DNA of 64,000 nt from Anaerolineae bacterium (GTDB lineage: Bacteria > Chloroflexota > Anaerolineae > 4572-78 > J111): positions 124,001 through 188,000 of the forward strand of contig JAJVIM010000004.1 of NCBI GenBank assembly GCA_022071955.1, in the 5' to 3' direction. This document shows, piece after piece, positions 7,139 to 15,924 of this stretch; position 1 is the stretch's first letter, and each line of letters starts with the position of its first letter. The position numbers were made by a program, and so were the translations under genes. The notes beneath the pieces were generated by a model. It saw nothing but the letters and a program-made list of their open reading frames with translations. It was not told where the DNA came from and did not search any database.

Positions 7139-8664
7139 TGGGCCAGCTTTATCTCCACCACCGAATCAACACGTTCTATGTTCAGGTTGATACAGATGCG
7201 GCTTTTGATGGGGCGATGAAAAGCCACCGCGCCGGACAAACGCTGGCGTTCCCGTTCATGGGCAAGCCCGATGCGAGCTGGCAGCCGGTCGAAACCTATC
7301 GGGTGCCGGAAGCGAATATCCGCACGCTGGAAAAGCGCATGGAAAAACTGCAACGGGCGGCGCAGAAAATTGGCGCGGTCGCGCCGGAGATTTTTTACGT
7401 TAGCGCGGAGATGGTTGATCATCCCCGGCTGGAAGGCGTCCAGATGAAGGTGTTCGAGCTGGCGGTCATCGGCGAGACGCCGCGGCTTAATGGCTGGCGC
7501 TTTCTGGCCGCGATCCAGCACCGTCGCAAAAACAACATCATCAATACCCCGCCGTGGCTGAACGACGCGGTTATCCCCGACCGGTATCGCACGGCCGAGG
7601 CATGGTGCGAGCATTGCCATATGAAACGCGACCGGCGTGACACCTATCTGGTCATCCATGAGAACGGCGACATCAAGCAGGTGGGCAAAAACTGTCTGGC
7701 CGATTTCACCGGTCACGCCTCGCCGCAGGCGCTGGCCGCCCACGCCGAATTGCTCTTTGCCAGCGTGGCATGGTTGCGCGAGGCCACTGATGATGATTTG
7801 GATTCCATACCGGTGGGCGACGGCGGTGGGGCCTATCTGGGGCTGCGCCATTTTCTGGCGGTGGTGGCGCACATGGTCTCGGAAACAGGCTTTGTTCCCC
7901 GCGGCCAGGATTTGCAGTTACCGACCGCCGACGCCGCTCTGAGCGCCATTGTTGGGCCGGGCAATGAGCGGATCGTATTAGGCGAAGCCGATTTTGTACT
8001 GGCCGATAAAGCGCTGGCGTGGGGGCGCGGGACGATTCTGCCCAAGACTGACAAAACCAATTTTGAATGGAATATGGCGGCCATTCTGGATGACGACCTG
8101 ATCGCCTGCCGCGAGACCGGTATCGCCGCGGCGCTGGTGCCGATGTATCAACGGGCAATGGAGCAGGAGGCCATGCGCGGAGCCGAAGCCGGGAGCCGGT
8201 TTGTCGGTGAATTGCACAAACGCCACGCCTTCGACTGGCTGATGGTCATCCGCGTGATTCCGATGGGGGGCTTTTATGGCGGGACGACGTGGCTGACCAA
8301 AATGCGCGACCGGGCCGGGAATGTGTTGATCTGGTTTTCGTCGGCGGAGGAGTTGGTGCCGCACGCCGTCTACGCCGGAACGGCGCGGGTTGAAGCCCAC
8401 GAACCTTACAAAGGCGTCAACCAGACCCGGATCAGCCGGGCCAAGCTGGTGATGGTCGAGCCGCCGCCATTCGAGGAGTGGCCGCGCAACGAATTCGATG
8501 TGGCCGACCTTATCGACAAAAACCTCAAGTCCGGGGCAACCTGGACGGTGGCCGGGTCTACGTTGCGGCGGGATGGCGAGTGGAACTTTTATCTCGACGA
8601 AGAAGAACGCCAGGATATGGACGCAATTGTTAATCATTTCTTGCAGATCAAGGAGAACCTATGA
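7138..8664 (+). CDS. Large conserved-type phage protein with zinc-binding CxxC...KQVGKNCL motif (508 aa)
   Basis: One of the larger early proteins. Around residues 157-200 it has CEHCHMKRDRRDTYLV followed by KQVGKNCLADF, a three- or four-ligand treble-clef-like arrangement that I have seen in uncharacterised phage and plasmid proteins. The region after it is helical. The last 150 residues contain an OB/beta-like segment (DWLMVIRVIPMGGF, then GNVLIWFSSAEELVP, then YAGTARVEAHEPYKGVNQTR) resembling a single-strand binding or adenylate-binding fold. No catalytic signature is clear. ATG 7138 is used; GTG 7135 is possible. Function unknown. Confidence 0.75.
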   Translation: MGQLYLHHRINTFYVQVDTDAAFDGAMKSHRAGQTLAFPFMGKPDASWQPVETYRVPEANIRTLEKRMEKLQRAAQKIGAVAPEIFYVSAEMVDHPRLEGVQMKVFELAVIGETPRLNGWRFLAAIQHRRKNNIINTPPWLNDAVIPDRYRTAEAWCEHCHMKRDRRDTYLVIHENGDIKQVGKNCLADFTGHASPQALAAHAELLFASVAWLREATDDDLDSIPVGDGGGAYLGLRHFLAVVAHMVSETGFVPRGQDLQLPTADAALSAIVGPGNERIVLGEADFVLADKALAWGRGTILPKTDKTNFEWNMAAILDDDLIACRETGIAAALVPMYQRAMEQEAMRGAEAGSRFVGELHKRHAFDWLMVIRVIPMGGFYGGTTWLTKMRDRAGNVLIWFSSAEELVPHAVYAGTARVEAHEPYKGVNQTRISRAKLVMVEPPPFEEWPRNEFDVADLIDKNLKSGATWTVAGSTLRRDGEWNFYLDEEERQDMDAIVNHFLQIKENL

Positions 8665-9164
8665 GCACACCAAAAAAATACCAGTTAAGTGAATCTTTGG
8701 TTATGGCTGTTTGGGATAGCGGCGGCGTGACCTTTCAGGACCAGACCGACCCGGACGCGGACGGCTTTACCCTGCTCGGCGACGAGAGCGGCGCGGTCGG
8801 CATGGTCCTGGCCAGAGGCGTAATCACCGGGTTACTGGCCCAGGTGTACCGCATGGCTGGCGAGGCAGGGCCGGGGAATTGTCCTCACCTGTTGAAAGGC
8901 AGCGAGATCGTGACCTATCTCCGGCAGCGCGGCGGCTGGCAGATTGACGATGCCAAGCATGGCTGGTTGTGCCGGGCGGTTGAAGGCAAAGAGGATGTGG
9001 TTTATGTCTCCGGCGATGGCATGGCCGGTGACATTGCGTTGACCGGGTCGGCGCTGACTATCATTGCAGCCCATTACGATCTGACCGTTGGCGAGGTTGT
9101 GGCCGGGGTTGTTGAGGCCAGCGGGAAGTTTTTGCCGGTGGAGGTTGGCGATGGAGCTGAGTAA
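8661..9164 (+). CDS. Hypothetical protein (167 aa)
   Basis: A 167-residue soluble protein starting MSTPKKYQLSESLVMAVW, overlapping the large upstream gene by 4 bases. Mixed alpha/beta, with one cysteine-histidine pair (NCPH, then WLC). No recognisable family. Translational coupling with the 508-residue protein may mean a shared role. Confidence 0.6.
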   Translation: MSTPKKYQLSESLVMAVWDSGGVTFQDQTDPDADGFTLLGDESGAVGMVLARGVITGLLAQVYRMAGEAGPGNCPHLLKGSEIVTYLRQRGGWQIDDAKHGWLCRAVEGKEDVVYVSGDGMAGDIALTGSALTIIAAHYDLTVGEVVAGVVEASGKFLPVEVGDGAE

Positions 9165-9777
9165 AGACACGGTCAAAGTTGAGTGGGTTGAACTGGGCGA
9201 AGGGTTAAGCGGTGATTTTGACCCGAATGACCCAGACGATGTGGAGTTGCTGCGCTTTGATGTGTCCCGACTGGTTAGTGGCCACTGGGTTGAAGTCAGG
9301 GACGCCAGCTATTGTACCGAAATGCCGGTCTCGGCTCATCCGTTCTGGCAATGGGCCGGGCTGGAGGCGATTCTACGGGAGGTCTGGGAACCACTTAAGG
9401 AAGGGCATTCGATCAAGAGAAAGTGCGAGGAGTTGAGTTGGCTGGAGCAGGGTCACGAACTGGCTGTGGCCGTCCTGAATGATGGGGTGCAGGCTGCATG
9501 GCCGCCGCTGGACCGGCCACTGACCATCGCTGATTTTGAGGCGCTGGAGCGCGGGCAGGTGGTCCGGTTGTGGTATAGCTGCACCAATGACGGCGACTTC
9601 CTGTGGGAACACGACCACGTTGATAACGGGCGGGTCTTTGGCCGGTTTATCTACCAGGAAATGGAGCAGTGGTCAACCCTGGATGATTTTCTCTACGAGT
9701 TTGCCGGGTCTGTTTGCCGCGGTAGCGGGGCGGAGCCGGTCTGGAATCACAAGCCGCCGAAGTTTCGGGGGTGCTGA
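9151..9777 (+). CDS. Acidic hypothetical protein (208 aa)
   Basis: ATG 9151 is preceded by GGTGGAGG. The protein is strongly acidic (DFDPNDPDDVELLRFDVSRL) and tryptophan-rich, with no cysteine pairs. Acidic, aromatic small phage proteins often mimic DNA or bind host factors, but nothing here proves it. It overlaps the previous gene by 14 bases and the next by one (TGATG). Family not recognised. Confidence 0.6.
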   Translation: MELSKDTVKVEWVELGEGLSGDFDPNDPDDVELLRFDVSRLVSGHWVEVRDASYCTEMPVSAHPFWQWAGLEAILREVWEPLKEGHSIKRKCEELSWLEQGHELAVAVLNDGVQAAWPPLDRPLTIADFEALERGQVVRLWYSCTNDGDFLWEHDHVDNGRVFGRFIYQEMEQWSTLDDFLYEFAGSVCRGSGAEPVWNHKPPKFRGC

Positions 9778-10091
9778 TGGCCGGGCAATACCTCAAGGTG
9801 ACCGGAGAAATAGGCGCTGATGGGCTATTCGCTATTCGCTCGTTCCCTATCAATGTGGTTCGGGAGGATACGCTGTTCATCTGCACCCCGCACTCAATCA
9901 TTGAAAAGCGGCATCTGGGGCAGGTTCTCGATTACCCCAACAGTGTCGTTTACGTGGTCTATTGCCACGTCGAAGAAGTGAGTACCGCGGAGCAGGCCGT
10001 CCGCGAGAAAGCGTTGGCGCAAGCCAACGAATGGCTGGCCAGAGCCGAAGCAATCTATAAAGGCCTGAATAATTCAACCCCGGAGGAATAG
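9777..10091 (+). CDS. Hypothetical protein (104 aa)
   Basis: A 104-residue protein starting at the ATG of a TGATG overlap. Beta-rich N-terminal two thirds, then a charged helix (EQAVREKALAQANEWLARAE). It stops 1 base before the methyltransferase start and so is probably co-translated with it. Family not recognised. Confidence 0.6.
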   Translation: MAGQYLKVTGEIGADGLFAIRSFPINVVREDTLFICTPHSIIEKRHLGQVLDYPNSVVYVVYCHVEEVSTAEQAVREKALAQANEWLARAEAIYKGLNNSTPEE

Positions 10092-10092
10092 T

Positions 10093-10905
10093 ATGGCGAA
10101 TGGAAAGACGTTACGGTTTGATGACGACGTTGTGGAGGTTATCCGCAACCAAGTCCAGGTTTGGGAAGAGGGCGGGCAGTGGCACAGCAAAATGCCGCAG
10201 CTTTCCCGCGAGATGTACCAAAAAGTGAATAAGGCCCTCACCGTTGCGGGCGGGAAATGGACGCGCAAAACCCAGACGCATGTTTACCGCGAAGACCCGC
10301 GCCCGCTCTTTGGGATTGTCGCCGATGAAGGCAAGGTCATGGTGACTAACTATGACTTCTATCCGACCCCGCCCGACCTCGTTGAGACGATGGCTCACAT
10401 CGTTTGGGTTGGCACCGATGACCCGGTGCTGGAGCCAAGCGCCGGAGAGGGCGCGATTGCCGACCAGATGGCCCAACGGGTTGGCGTTGGCAATGTCTAC
10501 TGCGTTGAACTGAATCCGGGCCGGGCGCAAATCCTGCGAGACAAAGGTTACACCACCGTCGAGGCCGATTTTCTAACGCTCACCCCGGACGATTTTGGCG
10601 TTGAATTTGCTCACGTGCGGCTGAACCCGCCATTTACCGGCCTGCAAGATGTCGATCACGTTTTGCACGCAGCCAGGTTTATGGCGCTGGGCGGCAGCCT
10701 CGTGGCCGTGATGTCCGAAAGCCCGTTCTTTCAGCAGACAAAAAAGGCCAAAGCCTTCCGCGAATGGTTGCAAGCCCAGGGCGGCTGGTCTGAACCCATC
10801 GACGATGGCACGTTCACGGTCCGCACCCGGCTGGCGGTTATCCCGATGGTTACCCCGTCCTTGACCGTCATCGACGGCGTGGTTGCGGAGGTGCTGCTGG
10901 TATGA
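10093..10905 (+). CDS. Adenine-type DNA methyltransferase-like protein (270 aa)
   Basis: Residues about 90-185 form a class I SAM methyltransferase: YPTPPDLVETM precedes motif I (LEPSAGEGAIADQMAQ), then an acidic strand (VYCVELNPGRA), an AD dipeptide before motif IV, and the catalytic-type loop LNPPFTG. The order and the NPPF motif match gamma-class (TaqI/M.EcoRI-like) N6-adenine methyltransferases. No separate target-recognition domain is seen, and the N-terminal 85 residues are an extra unassigned domain. It could modify DNA with low specificity or act on another substrate. It overlaps the next gene by 4 bases. Confidence 0.75.
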   Translation: MANGKTLRFDDDVVEVIRNQVQVWEEGGQWHSKMPQLSREMYQKVNKALTVAGGKWTRKTQTHVYREDPRPLFGIVADEGKVMVTNYDFYPTPPDLVETMAHIVWVGTDDPVLEPSAGEGAIADQMAQRVGVGNVYCVELNPGRAQILRDKGYTTVEADFLTLTPDDFGVEFAHVRLNPPFTGLQDVDHVLHAARFMALGGSLVAVMSESPFFQQTKKAKAFREWLQAQGGWSEPIDDGTFTVRTRLAVIPMVTPSLTVIDGVVAEVLLV

Positions 10906-11594
10906 GGGATATGAATAATTTCTTGGTGCTCACCCCTAAAGGAGCCGTGGATTATATCGTCGAGCGGGTAACGGAACTGGACGAGACCGAATCAGTGGCC
11001 ACGGCGCTGCGGCTGGTGAATGGCGGGGATTGCGAGTGCAAAACTCTGGACGGCCAGGAATTTATCATCTGGACCGGCCCTATGGATAGGCGTTACGAGG
11101 TCTACTATCGCAAGAAAGACGACAAATGGGGCGAAGTTGACCCGGACCTTTGCGTCGAGGACCTACCCGACACCCACGCCTACATCACCACGGTGGCCAA
11201 GAGCGAGTTGGGACTTGTCTTTGTCTGGATGCAGGGCGAAAACTGGTCGCCCAATGGCGAGGCCCGGCCCATCATCGAGCGGGCCGGGGTGGCGCACACG
11301 TCAATGATGACTGGCGACGTGGTCAAAGACCCGGACGGCGTCTACTGGCAGTGCGGGTACGCCCTGCAATGGCACAAACTGGCGTACCGGGACGTGCAGT
11401 TGCGGCGGGTGATCATCGACCGGGGTGAAGTACGGAACGAAATGTTAACCGAAACCCAACTGCGCCAGGAAAATGAAGACGCCCCACATTTCGCCGAAGC
11501 GGTGCTGGAGGCGGTCATGGCTGGCCGGGCTTATAACGACACCGACTATGATGGGCGCTGGCCGCTGGTTTTCTACGTGCCAGGGGAGGTGTAA
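10902..11594 (+). CDS. Hypothetical protein (230 aa)
   Basis: A 230-residue alpha/beta protein with an ATGA overlap to the methyltransferase. The first 75 residues (VATALRLVNGGDCECKTLDG) could be a small double-psi or ubiquitin-like unit. The middle contains a long beta region (HAYITTVAKSELGLVFVWMQ). No catalytic motif recognised. Confidence 0.6.
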   Translation: MRDMNNFLVLTPKGAVDYIVERVTELDETESVATALRLVNGGDCECKTLDGQEFIIWTGPMDRRYEVYYRKKDDKWGEVDPDLCVEDLPDTHAYITTVAKSELGLVFVWMQGENWSPNGEARPIIERAGVAHTSMMTGDVVKDPDGVYWQCGYALQWHKLAYRDVQLRRVIIDRGEVRNEMLTETQLRQENEDAPHFAEAVLEAVMAGRAYNDTDYDGRWPLVFYVPGEV

Positions 11595-11597
11595 CCG

Positions 11598-12137
11598 ATG
11601 AACCGTTTCGCATTGCCGGGTTACTTCTTCCCGGTCCGGCCGCTGCACGTTGAGGCCGGTTTGTTTGGCCCCAGGCTGGGCACGGTTGGGCCGTTTGCGG
11701 ATAAGGCAACGCTGGACGCGGTTCGTGAAGCCGTGGACGTTGAGGCCAACAAAATCGCGGCCTATAAAGCGGCTGGCCAGGGGCAAACCTATGACCAGCT
11801 ATTGGCGCTCAAACTGGAGCAGCAGCGGGTCTGGGTGCCGGGCGGCCGGGCTGGTTTTGTCGTTGGGTTTACGGCTGACGCCACGACCATCCAGTTCGTT
11901 GATGGCCAGCGCGAATTCAAGCAAAGCGAACTCGGCCCGATGCTGGTGCAGGAAACGGCGGTTGTGGCCCGGTTGAACCGTGACGATCTGCTCAAGGCGG
12001 GGATGGCGCAGGCCGAGGCCGACGATCTCCCGGCCGAAGAATTTGCCGACATCGTGCAGCAGGTGCGGGAGAAGCTGGGTGCGGCAGTGAAGGCGGCGCT
12101 GGTTGAAGCCGTGGCCGAATGGCAGGCGTGGAAATAG
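11598..12137 (+). CDS. Hypothetical protein with beta core and helical tail (179 aa)
   Basis: A 179-residue protein. Residues 70-120 hold a beta-rich core (GGRAGFVVGFTADATTIQFV). The last 60 residues are a long acidic/alanine-rich helix. It is followed by a strong hairpin at 12145, so it probably ends a transcript segment. Family not recognised. Confidence 0.6.
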   Translation: MNRFALPGYFFPVRPLHVEAGLFGPRLGTVGPFADKATLDAVREAVDVEANKIAAYKAAGQGQTYDQLLALKLEQQRVWVPGGRAGFVVGFTADATTIQFVDGQREFKQSELGPMLVQETAVVARLNRDDLLKAGMAQAEADDLPAEEFADIVQQVREKLGAAVKAALVEAVAEWQAWK

Positions 12138-12144
12138 ATAAGTC

Positions 12145-12177
12145 TGGCCCGGTGGCGAGTATTCCGCCACCGGGCCA
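12145..12177 (+). terminator. 13-bp GC-rich hairpin between operon segments, no U-tract
   Basis: TGGCCCGGTGGCG (12145-12157) pairs perfectly with CGCCACCGGGCCA (12165-12177) over a 7-base loop. It sits in the 63-base gap between two genes. It is followed by TTACTTG rather than a T-run, so it may be a weak or Rho-aided terminator or an mRNA-protecting hairpin. Confidence 0.5.
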
Positions 12178-12200
12178 TTACTTGCAACACAGGAGGCGAT

Positions 12201-12752
12201 ATGAAAATTACCACCGAACAAATTCAAGAGTTTATGGATATGCTGACGGGCGGGGAGGTACCGGAAGGGATGCAGATGGAAGACCAGCCGGAATTGAGCT
12301 ACAAACAGGCTTTTTCCGTGATCTGGTATCTCCAGGAACACCTGCGCGTCTTGCCTGATAAGTTCGAGATGTGCGACGTGTGCAACACCATCTTTGACAA
12401 CGATTCGGAGGGTTACATTATTTCCGACGACAGCGCCGAAGATGATTGGTACAAAGAAATCGGCGTTTCGGCAGAGATGGTTAAGGCGCATGAGGGTGCG
12501 AGGTTTTGCAACGAAGGCTGTGAACGCCGGTTTTGGCGAAACTTGCGAAACAATGGCAATTCTTCTGTGTGGACGTACAAGGTCTGGAATAAAGCCTTTT
12601 ACGAGTCGGCCAGTCAGGTGTTCCCCGGCGAAGGCGATTATCACGGCGAGTTTAAGGCGAAAAACGAGACGGATTTGATGTACATGTTGATCGAAAAAGG
12701 AATTGACCCGGCTTTGTGCGCATGGGAGATAGAGCTTAAAGGCAATGGCTGA
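12201..12752 (+). CDS. Acidic zinc-binding hypothetical protein (183 aa)
   Basis: Begins with an acidic helix (TTEQIQEFMDMLTGGEVPEG). A treble-clef-type candidate follows: CDVC near residue 60 and CNEGC near residue 102, separated by an acidic loop. The C-terminal 70 residues are aromatic and helical. AGGAGG supports the start. It overlaps the next gene by 8 bases. Function unknown. Confidence 0.65.
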   Translation: MKITTEQIQEFMDMLTGGEVPEGMQMEDQPELSYKQAFSVIWYLQEHLRVLPDKFEMCDVCNTIFDNDSEGYIISDDSAEDDWYKEIGVSAEMVKAHEGARFCNEGCERRFWRNLRNNGNSSVWTYKVWNKAFYESASQVFPGEGDYHGEFKAKNETDLMYMLIEKGIDPALCAWEIELKGNG

Positions 12753-13095
12753 CTATCTTATCCCGACCGATGAGGCATGGTTGGCCGAGCTGGAAATTCG
12801 CGCCGATGTCCAACGCGAACTCGATGCCCGCTACCGGCAGGTGGTCCGTGACTGGGGGTTAAGCCAGGGGCAAAATGTTCACATGGCGGCAATCAGCGTT
12901 ACCAATGGCCGCTGGGACGATGTGGTCAAGGACCTGTGGCGGGAGCGGGTAACGCTCGATGAGGCGCTGGCGATTGTGGGGCAGATGGAGAAGTACAAGC
13001 TCTGGACGCCGCTGGCCGTGCGGGGGATAACCGCCAAGTTCACGGCGGCATGGGACTATCGCCACACCTATCAGGCAGAAGGGCGTCAATGCTAA
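12745..13095 (+). CDS. Hypothetical protein (116 aa)
   Basis: A helical 116-residue protein (ELEIRADVQRELDARYRQVV) with no zinc or membrane motif. Overlaps its neighbours by 8 and 7 bases. Family not recognised. Confidence 0.6.
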   Translation: MADYLIPTDEAWLAELEIRADVQRELDARYRQVVRDWGLSQGQNVHMAAISVTNGRWDDVVKDLWRERVTLDEALAIVGQMEKYKLWTPLAVRGITAKFTAAWDYRHTYQAEGRQC

Positions 13096-13547
13096 GTCCG
13101 TTTGTCGCCGAACTGTGCGAAATCGTCTATCAGGCCATGACCGGCCCAACCCGCCGCCGTCAGAACGGGGGCGAACCGGTTATGGTTGACCTGCACCACC
13201 TACAGGCCGAGGTCAGTGATTACTACTATCGCTACGTGCAGGAGGGCTTTGCCTGGCAATGGTACTACTGGTATCTGAACACCGTGCCGCACGACCGGCT
13301 CATGGCGATTGCCGATAAGATACAGGATTTGTGTTACGAGGCGTTTCCGCGGGATTGTGTCTGGTATGACCACAGCCCGGAGATTGTGGCATTGGGGCTG
13401 GCCAACCTGCGCCACGTCAACAACCGGCGCGTCCCGCGGCTGGAATACGACCCGGAGGATATGGCGGCATGGCTGGAGCAGCGCCAGAACTCGGTTCACC
13501 AGTATCAACTTAAAGCGGGCCAGATTGTGGTCCAATATGGCTTTTGA
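13089..13547 (+). CDS. Aromatic-rich hypothetical protein (152 aa)
   Basis: ATG 13089 (overlap of 7 bases with the upstream gene) is preferred over an upstream extension. The protein is unusually rich in Tyr and Trp (YYYRYVQEGFAWQWYYWYLN) and helical. Such helices could pack against a membrane or partner, but no transmembrane segment is long enough. Family not recognised. Confidence 0.6.
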   Translation: MLSPFVAELCEIVYQAMTGPTRRRQNGGEPVMVDLHHLQAEVSDYYYRYVQEGFAWQWYYWYLNTVPHDRLMAIADKIQDLCYEAFPRDCVWYDHSPEIVALGLANLRHVNNRRVPRLEYDPEDMAAWLEQRQNSVHQYQLKAGQIVVQYGF

Positions 13548-13558
13548 AAGGATGGCTT

Positions 13559-13840
13559 GTGGCAACCAGGAAGTTTGACCAGATTGTTGATAGCCGTTTT
13601 GGGCAAGGCTTGCCGCTGCTCGAACAATGGACGCAAGAGATTCTGGCGGCGCTGGCGGTGCTACCGGGCGTCGTGGTTTCGGCAACGCCGCCGCGATTCT
13701 TGAAGTTTAGCGACAGCGAACCATGCACCCAATGGCGGCGGACATTTTATGTTACCAAGACCGGGCGACGCACTACCTGGAATCAGGTGTTTGCCGCGGT
13801 CAACAAAATTAAACCGGCTGCGTTTGATAAGATGGGGTGA
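13559..13840 (+). CDS. Hypothetical protein (93 aa)
   Basis: GTG 13559 is chosen because an AAAGGAT lies seven bases upstream; a TTG at 13544 would add five residues. The protein starts VATRKFDQIVDSRFG and is a small alpha/beta unit. No known family. Confidence 0.55.
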   Translation: MATRKFDQIVDSRFGQGLPLLEQWTQEILAALAVLPGVVVSATPPRFLKFSDSEPCTQWRRTFYVTKTGRRTTWNQVFAAVNKIKPAAFDKMG

Positions 13841-13844
13841 GGCG

Positions 13845-14162
13845 ATGAAACCTAATCAACTTGTAACTGCTGATGGCACGGCGACGATAGCCGTCCAGGC
13901 CTGCACCGAAGAATGGGCCAATGTTAGCATTTTCCTGAACAGTTTGGCGCGGTGGAAATCGGGCGGGAGCGTTCAACATCGTGTCAGTGTGCCGGGCCTT
14001 GAATTTGAGTCAGAGCCGCTTTACTACAACGAAATGAAAGATGATGTGTACCGCGTCCATCTCGCCGCCAACCGGGAGGCGTTGCTGGCGCTTATCAAAA
14101 AACTTAATGACCCCAGCTACCCCACGGCTGGTTATGGAGATCGAGAGGCGAAGAATGGCTGA
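13845..14162 (+). CDS. Hypothetical protein (105 aa)
   Basis: Starts MKPNQLVTADGTATIAVQAC with a GGGTGAGG upstream. Beta-rich with a C-terminal helix (NREALLALIKKLNDP). Overlaps the next gene by 8 bases. Family not recognised. Confidence 0.6.
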   Translation: MKPNQLVTADGTATIAVQACTEEWANVSIFLNSLARWKSGGSVQHRVSVPGLEFESEPLYYNEMKDDVYRVHLAANREALLALIKKLNDPSYPTAGYGDREAKNG

Positions 14163-14589
14163 AATTGAAACAGTTGTTTTACCGAACGGCTACAATGGGC
14201 ACACCGAGCGATTTAAGCTCCCCCCGGTCGATACCAACGGAAACTCGGTCAAGGTCATGGTCGCCACGCCGGGCCGGGAGTACATGTTCCGGTGGATTCA
14301 AAAGGACAAATTACAAGAGGCGATAGAAGCGCAGCGCGAAAGACCGGCCAACATCCGCACGATTTACACCCGTGAAGAGTTGAAGGACCGCGCCGCCAGA
14401 GAATTCAGGGATGGTGACATTATCGAAGTTGGTAAGTACATCATCAACATCGGCTATGGTGAGTACCGTGCGCCGCTCAGAACCTGGGTTCACACGGTTG
14501 ATGGCAAGATACTGGATTGCTGGCCAGCCGGGGCGCGGGGCGCGTGCCCGTATTATATCAATGATTTTGTCGGGAGGTTACCTAAATGA
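14155..14589 (+). CDS. Hypothetical protein (144 aa)
   Basis: A 144-residue alpha/beta protein beginning MAEIETVVLPNGYNG. ATG 14155 follows a GAGAGGCGAAGA stretch and overlaps the previous stop. Charged central helix (QKDKLQEAIEAQRERPANIR). No recognisable domain. Confidence 0.6.
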   Translation: MAEIETVVLPNGYNGHTERFKLPPVDTNGNSVKVMVATPGREYMFRWIQKDKLQEAIEAQRERPANIRTIYTREELKDRAAREFRDGDIIEVGKYIINIGYGEYRAPLRTWVHTVDGKILDCWPAGARGACPYYINDFVGRLPK

Positions 14590-14783
14590 TGGTCTTTATC
14601 CTGAAAGGCCGCTGGCCGCGCTGCAAGCATTGCGGCCAGCCGATGAAATACTGGACGCCAGGGCTGCCGCTCAGTGAGCATGCTCACCCGAAGTGCGCCG
14701 GAGCGGCGCTGGCCGCGCGCACGCTGGCGGCGGTACGCGAAAAAATGCGGAAGGGGCTGATCGGTGGCAAAGGACGTGCCTAG
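14586..14783 (+). CDS. Small zinc-ribbon-like protein (65 aa)
   Basis: A 65-residue basic protein with CKHCGQPMKYW followed by H...H..C, which could complete a zinc site, then a basic amphipathic helix. ATGA overlap with the upstream gene. Resembles other four-ligand small proteins in this operon but is not homologous at a glance. Confidence 0.6.
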   Translation: MMVFILKGRWPRCKHCGQPMKYWTPGLPLSEHAHPKCAGAALAARTLAAVREKMRKGLIGGKGRA

Positions 14784-15009
14784 TGTTGCCCAGCAGATTG
14801 TTCTGGCCAAGATGCGCAGCCTGTATACTTTGATGGAGACCGTGACCGGTTACAAATTGCGGCGGGCGGTGGGCTTCGCCAAAGATGGCCGGGAGATTTT
14901 TCGGTACGAGCATGTCAACAGGCGCACCGTTGAGGCGATGATCAGGGCCGGGCTGGTCTGGTATGAAGCGCCGGATGACCCGGATAACAAATTTCTCAGA
15001 TGTGCATAA
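14764..15009 (+). CDS. Hypothetical protein (81 aa)
   Basis: An 81-residue helical, basic protein with a GTG start overlapping the previous gene by 20 bases. The C-terminal 40 residues (VNRRTVEAMIRAGLVWYEA) look like the recognition half of a winged helix, so DNA binding is possible. Family not recognised. Confidence 0.55.
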   Translation: MAKDVPSVAQQIVLAKMRSLYTLMETVTGYKLRRAVGFAKDGREIFRYEHVNRRTVEAMIRAGLVWYEAPDDPDNKFLRCA

Positions 15010-15019
15010 GGAGGCTGAT

Positions 15020-15331
15020 ATGGGATGGTGGTCAGTAGGTGATGAGATGGTCATCGGCGACAGACCGGCCGATGAGATGAGTGATTGCCTGGAAAGTGTT
15101 GCCAGGGCATTGCACGCTGATGGGCAGGAGGTAACCGCTCCTGCGCTCTGGAAGATTTTGCAGGAGCCGCCAGAGGAATTTGCTGAAATTGTTGCAACCG
15201 GCCTGAATGAAATTGGGATGGTGTACCAGAACGTGCGGGAGCAGTCGTACACGCCGGAAGAGTTGCGGGCGCTCTTTGATTTTGTCGTGCCGGTGATTAT
15301 CGAGGGTATCTATGAACCCGATGCTCTATAA
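15020..15331 (+). CDS. Acidic helical hypothetical protein (103 aa)
   Basis: Strong AAGGAGG six bases before ATG 15020. The 103-residue protein is acidic and helical. It overlaps the following coiled-coil gene by 20 bases. Family not recognised. Confidence 0.6.
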   Translation: MGWWSVGDEMVIGDRPADEMSDCLESVARALHADGQEVTAPALWKILQEPPEEFAEIVATGLNEIGMVYQNVREQSYTPEELRALFDFVVPVIIEGIYEPDAL

Positions 15332-15671
15332 CAAGAAAAGAGAGGAGCGGCTGGCGGCCATGCATTACACCGATACGCTGCGGGTAATGGAAACGTCCCT
15401 CGCTAAAGCCCAGGCCGAGAACGAAGACTTGCGAGCCCGGCTGGCAGAGGCCGAGCAGTTATTGGCGCTAACCCGCGCCGAGCTAGAGATGGTGACGGCG
15501 GAAGTTGGCGGGTTGAAGGCGCGGGCCGAAAGCGCCGACCGGCTGCGCCGGGAAGCGCTGGCGGCGATGGAGATTCACAAGCAGAAGCATCACACCCTGT
15601 CTCAGGTCATCCGGTTGGGGTTGACCCCGGAACGGTATCACGAGTTGAGGTCGTTGGTGAGCAATGAGTAA
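15312..15671 (+). CDS. Coiled-coil protein (119 aa)
   Basis: Residues 20-95 show continuous heptads (LAKAQAENEDLRARLAEAEQ and onward), so it should form a parallel or antiparallel coiled coil, with a short C-terminal LSQVIRLGLTPERYHELRSL segment. No catalytic domain. Likely a structural adaptor or spacer. Overlaps its neighbours. Confidence 0.65.
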   Translation: MNPMLYNKKREERLAAMHYTDTLRVMETSLAKAQAENEDLRARLAEAEQLLALTRAELEMVTAEVGGLKARAESADRLRREALAAMEIHKQKHHTLSQVIRLGLTPERYHELRSLVSNE

Positions 15672-15924
15672 GGTCAGGCAAAAAATCATCAACCACTTTA
15701 CCGCGACCGGCAACGAGCCGGTGATTTTCTATACCCTGTTGGCGGCCTGTGCGCCTACGGCGTTCACAACCGTCAATGACTGGGTGGGCAAGATGCTGGC
15801 GGCGGAAGAGATGGTTGAGGTTTCGATGCGCGAGGCGGTTCATATCCAGCTCGCGCCACAATTCTATGAGGAGGTAGCGCGTGAGCTACGAGAAAGCGAT
15901 GAAACACGCCCGAAACCCGCGTAA
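15664..15924 (+). CDS. Winged-helix-like small protein (86 aa)
   Basis: An 86-residue helical protein (KVRQKIINHFTATGNEPVIF, then TTVNDWVGKMLAAEEMVEVS). The pattern of helix, turn, helix and short wing resembles a winged-helix DNA-binding unit, but similarity is weak. Its end overlaps the next gene by 44 bases. Confidence 0.5.
   Translation: MSKVRQKIINHFTATGNEPVIFYTLLAACAPTAFTTVNDWVGKMLAAEEMVEVSMREAVHIQLAPQFYEEVARELRESDETRPKPA

Noticed and set aside
14411..14677. 88-codon + strand frame between two small genes
   Set aside because: Overlaps two genes with good ribosome sites in other frames and has a random-looking composition.
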